A stretch of 64,000 nt of DNA from Lycium barbarum (Eukaryota > Streptophyta > Magnoliopsida > Solanales > Solanaceae): positions 94,075,777-94,139,776 of the forward strand of contig NC_083338.1 in assembly GCF_019175385.1 (NCBI RefSeq), given 5' to 3'. The translations under genes were made by a program, and so were the position numbers. Shown in pieces: positions 36,832 to 50,165 of this stretch; the first letter of the stretch is position 1; the number at the start of each line of letters is the position of its first letter. The notes under the pieces were generated by a model. That model was not told the origin of the DNA. It ran no database searches and saw only the letters and a list, made by a program, of their open reading frames with translations.

Positions 36832-37490
36832 ATATCAATACTTGAATGGTAGTTTTTGTTGTACGCAAACTCTACCAATGGTAAGAATTGGTACAAATGA
36901 ACACCAAAATAAATAACACAAGTCCTCAACATATCCTCAAGCACCTGAATAGTCCTCTCGGACTGACAATCGGTCTGTGGATGAAATGCGGTGCTAAGAT
37001 CTAACTGAGTACCCAACTCATTCTGCAATGTCTTCCAGAAATAGGAGGTAAACTGAGTACCTCGATCGAAAATAATGGAAATAGAAACCCTATACAATCG
37101 CACAATCTCTCGAATGTAAATCCTAGCCAACTTCTCTGCATTATAAGTAATCTGGGCAGGAATGAAATGTGCAGACTTAGTCAACCGATCCATAATGATC
37201 CAAATCAAATCATCCTTGTCCAAGGTCTTCGGAAGACCCATAACAAAATCCATGGCTATCCTCTCCTACTTTCACTTTGGAATGAGCATCCTTTGAAGCA
37301 CACCGCCAAGTCTCTGGTGCTCATACTTAAATTACTGGCATTCAAACACTGAGCAACTAAATCTGTAATATCTCTGTTCATCCTACCCTACCAGTAGTGC
37401 TGTCTCAAATCACGATACATCGTAGTCGCACCCGGATGAATATAATATCTGTAGCTATGAGCCTCCTCCAATATCAAGCGAATTAGACCA
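36832..37490 (-). pseudogene. Integrase core of element C (fragment)
   Basis: The minus-strand frame 36,774-37,253 carries the integrase catalytic core: MDFVMGLPKTLD (first Asp), IIFDRGTQFTSYF (second Asp) and [12 protein letters not shown] (Glu), spaced as in the DD(35)E family, then VEFAYNKNYHSSIDI where element D interrupts it. From 37,260 to 37,490 the zinc-binding region follows in a decayed frame (HPGATTMYRDLRQH-like). It lies between D's LTR end (36,831) and B's LTR start (37,491). The reading frame continues into D by chance only. Confidence 0.85.
37487..37490. repeat. Target site duplication of element B (left copy ACCA)
   Basis: ACCA at 37,487-37,490 and 54,830-54,833. Joining the flanks at these copies restores a continuous C integrase frame (MGGLIRLILEE). 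Confidence 0.7.
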
Positions 37491-38038
37491 AAAACTTGTT
37501 GCTCCCAAACGCACACGCAAGTATACGTGGTCGTACAAGTAATATAGACTGTTAAGTCCAGATATCGATCCCACAGAGACTTAGATTATACTGTTGGACT
37601 AATTCAAATTCGAATAAAACTATTCAAGAGATTAAAAACCAAGATTGTTTGTTGTACTAACTAAAACTGAAAAGTAAACAATTTATGATGGGTGATTTTT
37701 ATAACTGGGACTACGTTGATAAGGACTGTAAGAATTTTCAGATGAGATAAAGATCTAGGGTTATGGCTTTCGACAATCCGGTTGATCTTCAGACAATTCC
37801 ACCTATTTTATTTCCGGGGTTACTAGTTGACGGGTTAATTATGCTTTATGATATTCTCTCGAACTACTCACAAGCCTATAGATGTTACTTTAATGCCTAT
37901 ATCTCTATGGTCATTAGATGCAACAAGAACGCCTTTATTTTACCGTATTCAACTAAGTAAGGCCAAAGGGCATATCTCTATCCTCAGTAGCGAAACGATT
38001 AAATCGAACAAACTCTATTTATTCTTATTACGTACGTG

Positions 38039-38043
38039 AATTC
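38039..38043. repeat. Target site duplication of element A (left copy AATTC)
   Basis: AATTC at 38,039-38,043 and 49,316-49,320. The empty site GTGAATTCGCTTTC is in B's other LTR near 53,977. Confidence 0.95.
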
Positions 38044-41000
38044 TGTCACGACACAACCCCGTAGGCCATGACTAGTGCCCGATCTGGGCACTCAAACGCA
38101 TTCTAGTATATGGCAGAAGCCGACAAGGCTTTATTTCAAATTTAGCTAATTGTTAGAAAAATTTCGGCAGAGTTTCCTTTGTTTTACGGACTATCCCATA
38201 TATCCTGCACGGAGAAAATACCAACAAAGGCCACACAGGGCCAACAAAGCAACATTTAAATATATGCGGACCGGCCGCCGCGGCGAATGGGATCGCCCAA
38301 ACACAACATAAGCACCCAACTGTACAGAAAGATCCCAACCCACAACATGTCCACAGACCTCTAACAAACCGACAGAATCATATGACGGGACAGGGCCCCG
38401 CCGTACCTATGAACGAGAATATTCATATATATAGAAGTGACAGACTATACCAAAAGATGGCTCTGAATAAAAGAGCGCTCCAAGAATAGCAGAATGAGAT
38501 CCTAAGCAGACGGATCAGCAAACCTGTCGTCGGTACCTGCGCGGCATGAAAACGCAGCCCCCGAAGAAAGGGGGTCAGTACGAAATATGTACCGAATATG
38601 TAAAGCCTGAGTTGCAGAAACAAAATCATAACTGGTGCAGAACATACAGAAAGTAAACGGAAAATCCAAAGTATCAGATACATATTTCCAAAACATGCAG
38701 AGTGTGTACAGAACATATGTCATATCAAATCCGGCCCCTGCCAAGGGACTCGGCAGACAGAACGTGGCCACCCTCCCGACGCTGGTGCCACAACACAGAA
38801 GAATCAGAATAGGGGCATAACCCCGTAACATAATATGTCATATCAGATGGCCATAGTAAATCATATCAGAACAAACGTACATGGCACAGCACACTCCACA
38901 AACCCATGTACGCATATACCTGCCCCCTCACATCGAGGCACGGCGAACAATGCAGGGGATTACGCTTGACAACATATCCTGGCCTGGGCTCAGTGTGGGA
39001 AACATTGGGGCATCCATGAATAGAGTCGTGAGAAACTAATGCAAGTAAAATATCATAAATGTTTCCATAGACTCGATGAGGCATATCAAATACAAACCGA
39101 TCCGATGAAGTCGGAAGGAATCATAGTAAATGAGTTTCGAGTATCAAAACAATTTATCAGACTTAATGGAATATTTAAAACCATATTAGTTAGGTAATTA
39201 AAAGGGTAGTCGAAACGTTTCTTTCAAAAATCGTTCAAAAAGGGGACTTTAGTACATTAAGGGCAAAACCGGGAATAGCGGGCCCACCTCGGAACAAGCA
39301 AGGCGGTGGGCTCAAATTACGCCCTTTAAGCTTATGGGGTCACCTATAAAGGTTCTACGGACATTCTATAGCTTTTCAAGGAGTTTAGAGAAAGTTTGCA
39401 TAATTTCAGGAAAAGCATATCAAAATGGTTCAATTCTACTGAAGGAAAAACTGAGATTTTCTCTTGCGGATTCCGATGGCCAAGAAGGTCCTTTGAGGCC
39501 CGAATCCGATCATAAAACACTTAGACATGCCAAAAGAAGGATCGGGGTAGCTTTACATACCTTTCACGCTCCTTAAGCCTTTCCAATCTCACTTCCCGTT
39601 TCGTCGAAAAACTGCAATTGGTCAAGTTTACCAATTGTGAGTTATGAATACCATTATTCCAACTTAAAGCATATTTGTCTACCGAAATTTCGGCAGCACT
39701 TCCCCTATACATATAGCACCCCGAGAATTCAACTCGGCTAGAAATCATCAACAACAACCCAAACGACAACATTAACATCAACCAAGAACATCAAAAACAC
39801 AAATATCCTTCAACTAGTCATTTTTCTCACAAGTTGGCATAACTTTCATTCTAATCCAAACCTTCACTAATATCAATGATTTCACATCCATTATCACTCA
39901 AGATCATCACAATATAGATTTAGAGACATTTCATATCATTTTCCTTAAGTTATACACTTGATATACATAATATACAACTTTCCGCCAAAGTCATAATTTA
40001 TGGAAAACATCAAATCTTTGGCATACAATTTCATAACAAGTTTCCAACTTCCAATTTCATCAATGATCATCATAATTCACAACCAAACAACTTCATTTCC
40101 TTAATGTCGGAAAATCATACTAAAACGACATAAGTTTCTACATTCCAATTCAATACAAACTTATATCATTCTAACTTCATTTACATTACAAACATCACAA
40201 CAACATACTAACACACTAAACAACTTAACTCATTTCTATCCCAAATCCAATATACCACACGGCCATATGCTTATTTTTCCATATCAACTAAATTCATCCA
40301 ACTTTCAATTCCCATATGCATTTCATCACAATCACGACTAGAATATAGCATGAATTCTATACATTTTGGCTATACAACATATATATACACACGACTACAC
40401 CTCCAATTCCAAACCACATTACAAACTTCCATTTTTCCATATAATCAACACATTTCTACATACTACAACACAAACAAAACTTCATAACACAAGAACAAGG
40501 GATAATTTCTTACCTTTTTACTCAATCTTCTTCACTTGAATATAGGGTCAACTTGAAGAAACAAGACTTCTTCCTTCCAAACCAACTACACCAAGTTGCA
40601 AAGGGGCCTTGAATTAGTGGAAATCCAACAAGAGCAAAATCTTTAGAACAATATTTTAGGTGGCTAATTTTTGCTCACCAAACCCGAACCCTCTTCTCTT
40701 TCTCCTCTCTTGCTTTGTTTTTCTTGTCTTCTAAGTTTTTCTTGAACTTTCCAATGTATATAATAGCCCCTTAATTAAATTGTCACATGGTTGCCATGTG
40801 ACTTGGGTTTGGGCCAAGTATGTTGGCCGGCCACCCCTTTTGAGTTGGGCCCAAATTTTTCTTTCAATTATTTGGGCCCAATGGATTATAATTCCCGTTT
40901 TGTAATTCCCGAAACTAATTTTCAAAATCCCAAATTTGCCCTTAGCGTTCCTCGACACTTCCATATTAATATTCTTTCATAACAACTCAAGGGTTACATA

Positions 41001-41078
41001 AATTCAATTATGACCTTATTTCATACAAGTCCAAATTATTTCCAATTTTCCAAAGGTGTGAAAACACGGGATATAACA
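38044..41078 (-). mobile_element. 3' LTR of element A, 3035 bp
   Basis: Minus strand from TGTTATATCCCG (41,078) to GTCGTGACA (38,044). Nearly identical to the 5' LTR (46,283-49,315), with a few dozen scattered substitutions and small indels by eye. Promoter landmarks: inverted repeat arms GTCACATGG and CCATGTGAC with 3-nt spacer (40,782-40,802), TATA (CTATTATATAC, about 40,752-40,765), donor AAG|GTAAG (intron side from 40,513), stem CCCCC/GGGGG (38,558-38,574), acceptor GCAG|GT (intron end 38,537). The 38,150-38,250 block ends in the GGAAACTCTGCCGAAAT motif shared with D and F internals. Confidence 0.95.
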
Positions 41079-41114
41079 TCCTCCCCCCCTTTAGAACATT
41101 CGTCCTCAAATGTA
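41079..41114 (-). other. Polypurine tract and hairpin of element A
   Basis: On the minus strand ACATTTG-agga-CGAATGT (41,096-41,113, one G.U pair), then the purine tract AAAGGGGGGGAGGA bordering the 3' LTR. Confidence 0.88.
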
Positions 41115-41159
41115 AAATTAATCTTATAGGGTTTGAAAACACTTTGGGGGAGTTCATGG

Positions 41160-41516
41160 TTACAAACAACACATATGACATACGATTGGCATTGAAATGA
41201 AATTAAGTAGGGATTCAAGGTTACCTGTGGGCATAAGGAACAGATGAGGATATTTCTTCTTCATTTCTTCCTCGGACTCCCAGGTCATTTCCTCCCTATT
41301 ATTATTCCGCCACAGCACCTTAACAGAGGTTACATCCTTTTTCCGGAGCTTTCTTACCTGGCGGTCCAAAATGGCTACGGGCTGCTCCTCGTAAGATAAC
41401 TGCTCCGTCACCTGAATATTATCCGCAGGAAATATCCTGGAGGGATCACCAATGCATTTGCGGAGCATAGACACATGGAATACCGGATGTACCGCTTCCA
41501 AATCTGATGGCAGATC
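41160..41516 (-). pseudogene. Chromodomain tail of element A pol, cut off by one stop
   Basis: Same frame as the gag-pol above it, separated only by the TAA at 41,517-41,519. It reads AVHPVFHVSMLRKC, EEQPVAILDRQVRKLRKKD and the chromodomain core VKVLWRNNNREEMTWESEEE, then YPHLF. The domain is the one that targets chromovirus integration. The stop falls between the GPY/F part of integrase and this tail, so the element as read would make an integrase without chromodomain unless the stop is read through or is a sequencing difference. The final 20 residues after YPHLF are not a recognised motif. Confidence 0.85.
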
Positions 41517-44500
41517 TTACTCATAGGCTACATTTCCAATTTTTCTAATAATCTGATAAGGCCCAATATAACGCGGACTAAGCTTACCCTTTCTGCCGAA
41601 CCGCATTACGCCTTTCATAGGCGATACCTTCAGAAATACCCAATCACCAACCTGGAATTCCAAAGGACGACGTCGTTTGTCAGCGTATGATTTCTGTCGA
41701 CTCTGGGCTGCCAATAGTCGTTCCCGAATAAGTTTCACCTTATCAACGGCCTGCTGGATCATATCTGGGCCGATTAATTCTATCTCGCCAATATCAAACC
41801 AGCCGATAGGTGACCTGCATTTCCTACCATATAAAGCCTCGTACGGAGCCATCTGGATGCTGGAATGGTAGCTGTTATTATAAGAAAATTCAATCAATGG
41901 CAAGCGATCCTCCCAGCTACCTCTGAAATCAATAACACAGGCTCGCAACATATCTTCAAGCGTCTGGATAGTGCGCTCGGCCTGTCCGTCACTCTGAGGA
42001 TGGAAAGCTGTGCTCAGGCTCAACTGAGTCCCTAATCCTTCCTGAAAAGATCTCCAGAAGTTCGCCGTGAACTGAGCACCTCTGTCAGTGATAATAGATA
42101 TAGGAACTCCATGAAGCTTCACTATTTCTTTAATATAAAGCCTGGCATAATCCTCGGCGGAATAAGTAGTCCTGACGGGGAGAAAATGGGCTGATTTTGT
42201 CAGCCTATCAACAATAACCCAGATGGAATCATACTTCCGTGGAGTGCGAGGAAACCCTGTAATGAAGTCCATATTAATGATCTCCCACTTCCACGTCGGA
42301 ATTTCCATTTCCTGCAACAGTCCACCCGGTTTCTGGTGTTCAATTTTGACCTGTTGACAATTGGGACACTGGGCGACGAATTCTGCGATATCCCGTTTCA
42401 TGCCATCCCACCAGTATAAGCATCGGAGATCATGGTACATCTTCGTAGACCCAGGATGGACCGAATAGCGAGCATAATGTGCCTCGCTCATAACCTGCTG
42501 CCGAAGACCTGCAATATCAGGTACACACAACCTGCCCCTGAATAATAAAGTCCCATCTGGAGTGAACTCGAACGGAGTCTTCTTCTTATCATAGGCTGTG
42601 TCTTTGTATCGTGCCAAAACAGGATCTTCATATTGATGCCGTTTGATATCTTCCTTAATAGATGATTCAGAAACCCCTCGGACAGAAATCCGTGTACCTC
42701 CAGAATCGGCCAGACGAACCCCAAGATTAGCTAACTGATGAATGTCACGTACAATCTCTCTCCTGTCTGGCTGTAAATCGACCAAGCTGCCCATAGATTT
42801 CCGGCTAAGCGCATCTGCAACAACATTAGCCTTGCCCGGATGATACAGAATATCCACATCATAGTCTTTCAGGAGCTCCAGCCACCTCCGCTGCCGCAAA
42901 TTAAGCTCTTTCTGCCTGAAAATATACTGGAGACTCTTATGATCTGTATAGATATCAACATGAACGCCATATAAATAATGTCTCCATATCTTCAGGGCAT
43001 GGATCACCGCTGCAAGCTCCAGATCGTGAGTAGGATAATTCTTTTCATGCTTTTTCAATTGCCGAGAAGCATAAGCTATAACTCTGCCGTGCTGCATCAA
43101 TACACAGCCCAATCCCATGCCAGAAGCGTCACAATAAATAACATATCCATCGGGTCCCTCTGGAAGAGTCAGAACTGGGGCTGTGGTCAGCTTCTCTTTC
43201 AGCAACTGGAAGCTTCGTTCACAAGCATCAGTCCACTGAAACTTGGCTCCCTTCTGAGTTAGCCTTGTCAAAGGCGCTGAAATCGAAGCAAACTTTTCCA
43301 CAAATCTTCTGTAATAGCCTGCTAACCCCAGGAAACTACGTACCTCTGTGGGCGTCGTGGGTCTGGGCCAATTTTTCACGGCCTCAATCTTCTGTGTATC
43401 CACCCGGACACCATCAGCTGCAATAATATGCCCCAGAAATGCCACTGAAGCTAGCCAGAATTCATATTTAGAAAATTTTGCATATAATTTCTGACGCCGA
43501 AGTACCCCCAATACCGCTCTCAGATGATCTGCGTGCTCTGCCTCGGATCGAGAATAAACCAGAATATCATCGATAAATACAATTACGAACATATCCAAGA
43601 ATGGCCTGAATACCCGGTTCATTAAATCCATGAATACCGCAGGAGCATTTGTCAGCCCAAAAGACATAACTTTGAATTCATAATGCCCATATCTGGTCCG
43701 GAATGCTGTCTTAGGAATATCGGCCTCCCGTACCCGTACCTGATGATAGCCCGACCGAAGATCTATCTTCGAAAAATACTTGGCGCCCTCCAACTGATCA
43801 AACAAATCGTCAATTCTGGGGAGGGGGTATTTATTCTTTATGGTTACCTTATTCAGCTGTCGATAATCAATACACATACGCAACGACCCGTCTTTCTTAC
43901 GCACAAATAATACCGGGGCTCCCCAAGGCGAAGTGCTGGGTCTAATGAAGCCTTTTTCTAACAGATCCTTCAACTGCTCTTTCAGTTTTTTCAATTCTGC
44001 CGGTGCCATTCTGTACGGGGGAATAGATATCGGCTGAATATCTGGAAGCAAATCAATAGTAAAATTTATCTCCTGCTCTGGAGGAAGGCCTGGAAGCTCT
44101 TCTGGGAACACATCTGGAAATTCATTATCCACGGGAACTGACTGAAGAGCCGGCGTTTCTGCTGTCAAGTCTTGTACCCGAACCAGATGATAAAAATAAC
44201 CCTTTCTGATCATTTTCTTTGCCTTAAGGTATGAAATAAACTTACCTTTCGGCGATGCTGTATTACCGGCCCATTCTATAACTGGCTCCCCAGGAAACTG
44301 GAAACGAACTACCTTATTTTGGCAATCAACATTAGCATAACAGGAGGCTAGCCAGTCCATTCCCATAATAACATCGAACTCGACCATATCTAACTCCACC
44401 AGATCTGCCTTAGTGTCACGGCTACATACAATTACAGAACAGTCCTTATATACCTGTTTTGCTACAATAAAGTCCCCAATCGGTGTGGCTACCTCAAACG

Positions 44501-46079
44501 GCTCTATAGGTTCAGATGTTATACCAATTTTACAAGCAACCAGAGGCGAAATATATGACAAAGTCGAACCTGGATCAATCAATGCATACACAGACCGAGA
44601 GAAAACCAATAATGTACCTGTAACGAAATTAGGCGATGCCTCCTGATCCTGGCGGCTGGACAGAGCATAGATGCGGTTCGAAGGACCGCTAGTACTAGAA
44701 GCTCCACCACGGCCTCTGCCGCGACCCGCTGGTGCTGAAGTACCTAGCCCCGTAGGGCGCATAGCCACTGATGAAGATGAAGACCCGGCGGCTGATCCGG
44801 TAGGCTGCGCTGCACCACCCGAACTACCCTTATACGGGCAATCTCTCACAGAATGGCCCTGACGGCCACAATAAAAACATGCACCGGTGGCTCTGTAGCA
44901 CTCCCCAGGATGGTATCTGCCACAATAAGAACACTGAGGCCTAGGTGGCCTCGTCTGACCAGAACCCCTGTCTGTCCGCGAACCTGAAGCCCTGGAGCTC
45001 TGACCTGCTCCTGAATAACCTGGGCTATCGAATCTGTGACCTGTAGGCTGTGGAGGTGTGCTCTGTGCCGGCTGGGATAGATGTCTGCTAGGCTGCTGCG
45101 GCTGCTGAGGCTGCCTGCCCCGAGAATCTCCAGAATACCCAGATGATCTGGCCCTCTTGGGCTGTCTCCGATCCTGGCTCCTATCAGGCTGACGCTCCCT
45201 ATGACGGTCCTCCATGCCCTGGGCGTGGGCCTGAATCCGGGCAATATCCATGCCGGGCTGAGCAGCCAATACCAAACAACTATCGATAAAATAACGGTCC
45301 AGCCCCATAATGTACCTGTGCATCCTGTCAGCCATAGTAGCTACCACAGCAGGTGCGTATCGGGCCAATGAGTCGAACTCCATACTATACTCTCGAACAA
45401 TGCGACCCCTCTGCCTCAGTAATAAGAATCTGTCAGCCTTGGCCCGCCGTAACTCCGGAGGCAGAAAGTGGCTAAGAAAAGCCTGAGAAACATCATCCCA
45501 AACTGCTGGGGGAGCGCCGTCGCCTCTGGATAACTCCCATGACTCGTACCAATTTGCCGCTATATCATACAACCGGTAAGAAGCCAATGTGACTGACTCT
45601 GTCGCGGAAGCATTAATAAACTGTAAGGTGCGCCGCATCTTCCTGATGAACTCCTCGGGATCCTTCTCGGGCTTTGTCCCGAAGAACTCTGGAGGGCCAC
45701 AAGTCAAGAACTCACGGGCTCTCGAACTGTCACGCCTATAAGCCCGGTCACCTCCCAGTCCGTGCCCCTGAACCTGTCCTGCCACAAGTCTAGTCAATAG
45801 CTGGACTGCCTCTCTCATAGTCTGATCCTCAGTCCCTGGCCGTGGAGCTGGAGGCTCAGTTACTGGAATCTTGGGAGCTGGCGGTGGAGCCGCCCCTCGA
45901 CCTGCAGCCGCTGCTGCTCCAATATCCTCTACGTGTGGCGGGGTGGAAGTGCCCTCTGCCGGGGGCAAAATATCAGGAGCAATATGAGCATGGGCCCTGG
46001 TAACCCTCTGGGCCCGACTAGTCTCTCCCACAGCTGCTGCCTTGGCCTTTTGGGACGCTGTCGCCTTTTTTGGAGGCAT
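41517..46079 (-). CDS. Gag-pol polyprotein of element A (Ty3/gypsy, Tekay/Del-type chromovirus)
   Basis: A single 1520-codon frame makes the structural and enzymatic proteins for the element's replication. Order with approximate residues: basic, proline-rich N-terminus [13 protein letters not shown]; gag core 125-260 ([26 protein letters not shown]); two zinc knuckles about 385-420 ([12 protein letters not shown] atypical; [14 protein letters not shown] canonical); protease about 500 with [13 protein letters not shown], so DPG where DSG/DTG is usual; RT about 680-860 ([21 protein letters not shown]); RNase H about 975-1080 ([24 protein letters not shown]); integrase HHCC about 1205-1245 and core with [16 protein letters not shown] and QAERTIQ; GPY/F end [10 protein letters not shown]. 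Gag and pol share one frame without a shift, as in this lineage. The start is the first ATG, 203 nt after the LTR. A stop at 41,517 removes the chromodomain, which continues in frame to 41,160. Expression is driven from the 5' LTR. Confidence 0.93.
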   Translation of the reverse strand: MPPKKATASQKAKAAAVGETSRAQRVTRAHAHIAPDILPPAEGTSTPPHVEDIGAAAAAGRGAAPPPAPKIPVTEPPAPRPGTEDQTMREAVQLLTRLVAGQVQGHGLGGDRAYRRDSSRAREFLTCGPPEFFGTKPEKDPEEFIRKMRRTLQFINASATESVTLASYRLYDIAANWYESWELSRGDGAPPAVWDDVSQAFLSHFLPPELRRAKADRFLLLRQRGRIVREYSMEFDSLARYAPAVVATMADRMHRYIMGLDRYFIDSCLVLAAQPGMDIARIQAHAQGMEDRHRERQPDRSQDRRQPKRARSSGYSGDSRGRQPQQPQQPSRHLSQPAQSTPPQPTGHRFDSPGYSGAGQSSRASGSRTDRGSGQTRPPRPQCSYCGRYHPGECYRATGACFYCGRQGHSVRDCPYKGSSGGAAQPTGSAAGSSSSSVAMRPTGLGTSAPAGRGRGRGGASSTSGPSNRIYALSSRQDQEASPNFVTGTLLVFSRSVYALIDPGSTLSYISPLVACKIGITSEPIEPFEVATPIGDFIVAKQVYKDCSVIVCSRDTKADLVELDMVEFDVIMGMDWLASCYANVDCQNKVVRFQFPGEPVIEWAGNTASPKGKFISYLKAKKMIRKGYFYHLVRVQDLTAETPALQSVPVDNEFPDVFPEELPGLPPEQEINFTIDLLPDIQPISIPPYRMAPAELKKLKEQLKDLLEKGFIRPSTSPWGAPVLFVRKKDGSLRMCIDYRQLNKVTIKNKYPLPRIDDLFDQLEGAKYFSKIDLRSGYHQVRVREADIPKTAFRTRYGHYEFKVMSFGLTNAPAVFMDLMNRVFRPFLDMFVIVFIDDILVYSRSEAEHADHLRAVLGVLRRQKLYAKFSKYEFWLASVAFLGHIIAADGVRVDTQKIEAVKNWPRPTTPTEVRSFLGLAGYYRRFVEKFASISAPLTRLTQKGAKFQWTDACERSFQLLKEKLTTAPVLTLPEGPDGYVIYCDASGMGLGCVLMQHGRVIAYASRQLKKHEKNYPTHDLELAAVIHALKIWRHYLYGVHVDIYTDHKSLQYIFRQKELNLRQRRWLELLKDYDVDILYHPGKANVVADALSRKSMGSLVDLQPDRREIVRDIHQLANLGVRLADSGGTRISVRGVSESSIKEDIKRHQYEDPVLARYKDTAYDKKKTPFEFTPDGTLLFRGRLCVPDIAGLRQQVMSEAHYARYSVHPGSTKMYHDLRCLYWWDGMKRDIAEFVAQCPNCQQVKIEHQKPGGLLQEMEIPTWKWEIINMDFITGFPRTPRKYDSIWVIVDRLTKSAHFLPVRTTYSAEDYARLYIKEIVKLHGVPISIITDRGAQFTANFWRSFQEGLGTQLSLSTAFHPQSDGQAERTIQTLEDMLRACVIDFRGSWEDRLPLIEFSYNNSYHSSIQMAPYEALYGRKCRSPIGWFDIGEIELIGPDMIQQAVDKVKLIRERLLAAQSRQKSYADKRRRPLEFQVGDWVFLKVSPMKGVMRFGRKGKLSPRYIGPYQIIRKIGNVAYE

Positions 46080-46282
46080 AACTGCAAATGTAACAATTCG
46101 TTAGGGAGGAATCATCCTGATAACACAGCTCTATCGCACGATCTAAGACAGAAAGAAGGGTAGTATCCTAAATGCCCTGTAGCCTCCTGTTTATAGGTAT
46201 GGTGCATAACACACCGATAAACAAGACTCTACTAGACACGGTCTGTAGACATTCCGAGGACGAACCGCTCTGATACCACTTT
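46080..46282 (-). other. Primer-binding site and untranslated leader of element A
   Basis: The minus strand has TGGTATCAGAGC (46,267-46,278), matching initiator tRNA-Met, 4 nt from the LTR end. The leader continues with a GTCTACAGACCGTGTC block also present in D and F (near 34,260 and 10,290), then runs to the gag ATG at 46,079. Confidence 0.9.
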
Positions 46283-49200
46283 TGTCACGACACAACCCCG
46301 TAGGCCATGACTAGTGCCCGATCTGGGCACTCAAACGCATTCTAGTATATGGCAGAAGCCGACAAGGCTTTATTTCAAATTTAGCTAATTGTTAGAAAAA
46401 TTTCGGCAGAGTTTCCTTTGTTTTACGGACTATCCCATATATCCTGCACGCAGAAAATACCAACAAAGGCCACACAGGGCCAACAAAGCAACATTTAAAT
46501 ATATGCGGACCGGCCGCCGTGGCGAATGGGATCGCCCAAACACAACATAAGCACCCAACTGTACAGAAAGATCCCAACCCACAACATGTCCACAGACCTC
46601 TAGCAAACCGACATAATCATATGACGGGACAGGGCCCCGCCGTACCCATGAACGAGAATATACATATATAGAAGTGACAGACTATACCAAAAGATGGCTT
46701 TGAATAAAAGAGCGCTCCAAGAATAGCAGAATGAGATCCTAAGCAGACGGATCAGCAAACCTGTCGTCGGTACCTGCGCGGCATGAAAATGCAGCCCCCG
46801 AAGAAAGGGGGTCAGTACGAAATATGTACCGAATATGTAAAGCCTGAGTTGCAGAAACAAAATCATAACTGGTGCAGAACATACAGAAAGTAAACGGAAA
46901 ATCCAAAGTATCAGATACATATTTCCAAAACATGCAGAGTGTGTACAGAACATATGTCATATCAAATCCGGCCCCTGCCAAGGGACTCGGCAGATAGAAC
47001 GTGGCCACCCTCCCGACCCTGGTGCCACAACACAGAAGAATCAGAATAGGGGCATAACCCGTAACATAATATGTCATATCAGATGGCCATAGTAAATCAT
47101 ATCAGAACAAACGTACATGGCACAGCATACTCCACAAACCCATGTACGCATATACTTGCCCCCTCACATCGAGGCACGGCGAACAATGCAGGGGATTACG
47201 CTTGACAACATATCCTGGGCCGGGCTCAGTGTGGGAAACATTGGGGCATCCACGAATAGAGTCGTGAGAAACTAATGCAAGTAAAATATCATAAATGTTT
47301 CCATAGACTCGATGAGGCATATCAAAGACAAACCGATCCGATGAAGTCGGAAGGAATCATAGTAAATGAGTTTCGAGTATCAAAACAATTTATCAGACTT
47401 AATAGAATATTTAAAACCATATTAGTTAGGTAATTAAAAGGGTAGTTGAAACGTTTCTTTCAAAAATCGTTCAAAAAGGGGACTTTAGTACATTAAGGGC
47501 AAAACCGGGAATAGCGGGTCCACCTCGGAACAAGCAAGGCGGTGGGCTCAAATTACGCCCTTTAAGCTTATGGGGTCACCTATAAAGGTTCTACGGACAT
47601 TCTATAGCTTTTCAAGGAGTTTAGAGAAAGTTTGCATAATTTCAGGAAAAGCATATCAAAATGGTTCAATTCTACTGAAGGAAAAACTGAGATTTTCTCT
47701 TGCGGATTCCGATGGCCAAGAAGGTCCTTTGAGGCCCGAATCCGATCATAAAACACTTAGACATGCCAAAAGAAGGATCGGGGTAGCTTTACATACCTTT
47801 CACGCTCCTTAAGCCTTTCCAATCTCACTTCTCGTTTCGTCGAAAAACTGCAATTGGTCAAGTTTACCAATTGTGAGTTATGAATACCATTATTCCAACT
47901 TAAAGCATATTTGTCTACCGCAATTTCGGCAGCACTTCCCCTATACATATAGCACCTCGAGAATTCAACTCGGCTAGAAATCATCAACAACAACCCAAAC
48001 GACAACATTAACATCAACCAAGAACATCAAAAGCACAAATATCCTTCAACTAGTCATTTTTCTCACAAGTTGGCATAACTTTCATTCTAATCCAAACCTT
48101 CACTAATATCAATGATTTCACATCCATTATCACTCAAGATCATCACAATATAGATATAGAGATATTTCATATCATTTTCCTTAAGTTATACACTTGATAT
48201 ACATAATATACAACTTTCCGCCAAAGTCATAATTTATGGAAAACATCAAATCTTTGGCATACAATTTCATAACAAGTTTCCAACTTCCAATTTCATCAAT
48301 GATCATGATAATTCACAACCAAACAACTTCATTTCCTTAATGTCGGAAAATCATACTAAAACGACATAAGTTTCTACATTCCAATTCAATACAAACTTAT
48401 ATCATTCTAACTTCATTTACATTACAAACATCACAACAACATACTAACACACTAAACAACTTAACTCATTTCTATCCCAAATCCAATATACCACACGGCC
48501 ATATGCTTATTTTTCCATATCAACTAAATTCATTCAACTTTCAATTCCCATATGCATTTCATCACAATCACGACTAGAATATAGCATGAATTCTATACAT
48601 TTTGGCTATACAACATATATATACACACGGCTACACCTCCAATTCCAAACCCACATTACAAACTTCCATTTTTCCATATAATCAACACATTTCTACATAC
48701 TACAACACAAACAAAACTTCATAACACAAGAACAAGGGATAATTTCTTACCTTTTTACTCAATCTTCTTCACTTGAATATAGGGTCAACTTGAAGAAACA
48801 AGACTTCTTCCTTCCAAACCAACTACACCAAGTTGCAAAGGGGCCTTGAATTAGTGGAAATCCAACAAGAGCAAAAATTTTAGAAAAATATTTTTGGTGG
48901 CTAATTTTTGCTCACCAAACCCGAACCCTCTTCTCTTTCTCCTCTCTTGCTTTGTTTTTCTTGTCTTCTAAGTTTTTCTTGAACTTTCCAATGTATATAA
49001 TAGCCCCTTAATTAAATTGTCACATGGTTGCCATGTGACTTGGGTTTGGGCCATGTATGTTGGCCGGCCACCCCTTTTGAGTTGGGCCCAAATTTTTCTT
49101 TCAATTATTTAGGCCCAATGGATTATAATTCCCGTTTTGTAATTCCCGAAACTAATTTTCGAAATCCCAAATTTTCCCTTAGCGTTCCTCGACACTTCCA

Positions 49201-49315
49201 TATTAATATTCTTTCATAACAACTCAAGGGTTACATAAATTCAATTATGACCGTATTTCATACAAGTCCAAATTATTTCTAATTTTCCAAAGGTGTGAAA
49301 ACACGGGATATAACA
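46283..49315 (-). mobile_element. 5' LTR of element A, 3033 bp
   Basis: Minus strand from TGTTATATCCCG (49,315) to GTCGTGACA (46,283), followed by the AATTC duplication at 49,316-49,320. Landmarks: inverted repeat (49,019-49,039), TATA (48,993-49,003), donor AAG|GTAAG (intron side from 48,750), paired hairpins (46,795-46,830), acceptor (intron end 46,774). The donor-acceptor interval is 1977 nt, the same as in the 3' LTR. This copy would drive transcription of the element. Confidence 0.95.
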
Positions 49316-50165
49316 AATTCCCTTTCTCAAGTTCAATCCACGCACCACAGATAGTGTCTAACTATTGGCCAGATAATCAAACAATTAAAACCAAGAATAA
49401 ATAAGCAACCCACAATATGGAAAATCAATAGATAATAATTGTCATCACATCAACTTTCAAGTCTTTCGCGACAACCCTAGAATTAGGAGATTAGCTACTC
49501 ATGGTTCGATCATAGACAAAAGAAGCCATGAATAAACTAGGGTTGAAAAAGATGAAAAATAAAATAACCTAGAAAAAGAAAAAGGAGAACGGTGGCTTAC
49601 AAATCCTTCAATAATCCTCGGATCCCGTTCTCAGCTATAAAAACGTATTTATATAGGCTAGGGTAAAATTAATACATAAAGAATCCAAATCCTAGTCTAA
49701 TCGGGAAAAAACAATCCGCAGAGTCCCGCTTTCCTTCCGCATCGCGGAAGGATCGCGCAAGGTTCTGCAACTATTCGCTTTTTCCCCGCGATGCGAGTCG
49801 AAAGCGGATTCTGATGACTGAGTTTGGTTGTTCCGCTTTCTTCACGCGATGCGGGTCGATGGCCTGAAGTTCTGAAGCTTCTCGCGATCCTTCCGCGATG
49901 CGGAAGGAAAGCGAGGTTCTGTAAGTGATTCTCTTCCGTTAGTTCATCCTTTGCGGTAATCGACTTGTCGCCTCAGCCAATCGACATCTGCTACGACTTT
50001 CAATCATTTTAAGCACATTTTCCTTCGTTTGTTGTCATCGTACCTATAGACATGAAATGCAACGACATAAGTTCAAATACGACGGTTACCTCATGAATTA
50101 AGCGATAAAAATCATAGGAAGAAGTTGTAATACGACAAAAAACATGATATTTGTGCCAAATATCA

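Larger units (their letters stand above)
37491..50165 (-). mobile_element. 3' LTR of element B, split by element A
   Basis: The pieces 37,491-38,043 and 49,316-50,165 match the other B LTR (53,432-54,829) with about twenty differences by eye. Removing element A and one copy of its AATTC duplication gives 1398 bp, exactly the length of the intact partner. On the minus strand it starts TGATATTTGGC (50,165). A 19-bp palindrome occurs twice, CCTTCCGC-atc-GCGGAAGG (49,733-49,751) and CCTTCCGC-gat-GCGGAAGG (49,889-49,907), just upstream of a TATA box (CTATATAAATACG, 49,645-49,658). The end lies at an A-run rather than the usual CA. Confidence 0.92.

Noticed and set aside
42488..45244. Additional frames inside the A gag-pol (for example 42488-42724, 44846-45244, 43683-43910)
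   Set aside because: Shadows of the 1520-codon frame without motifs of their own.
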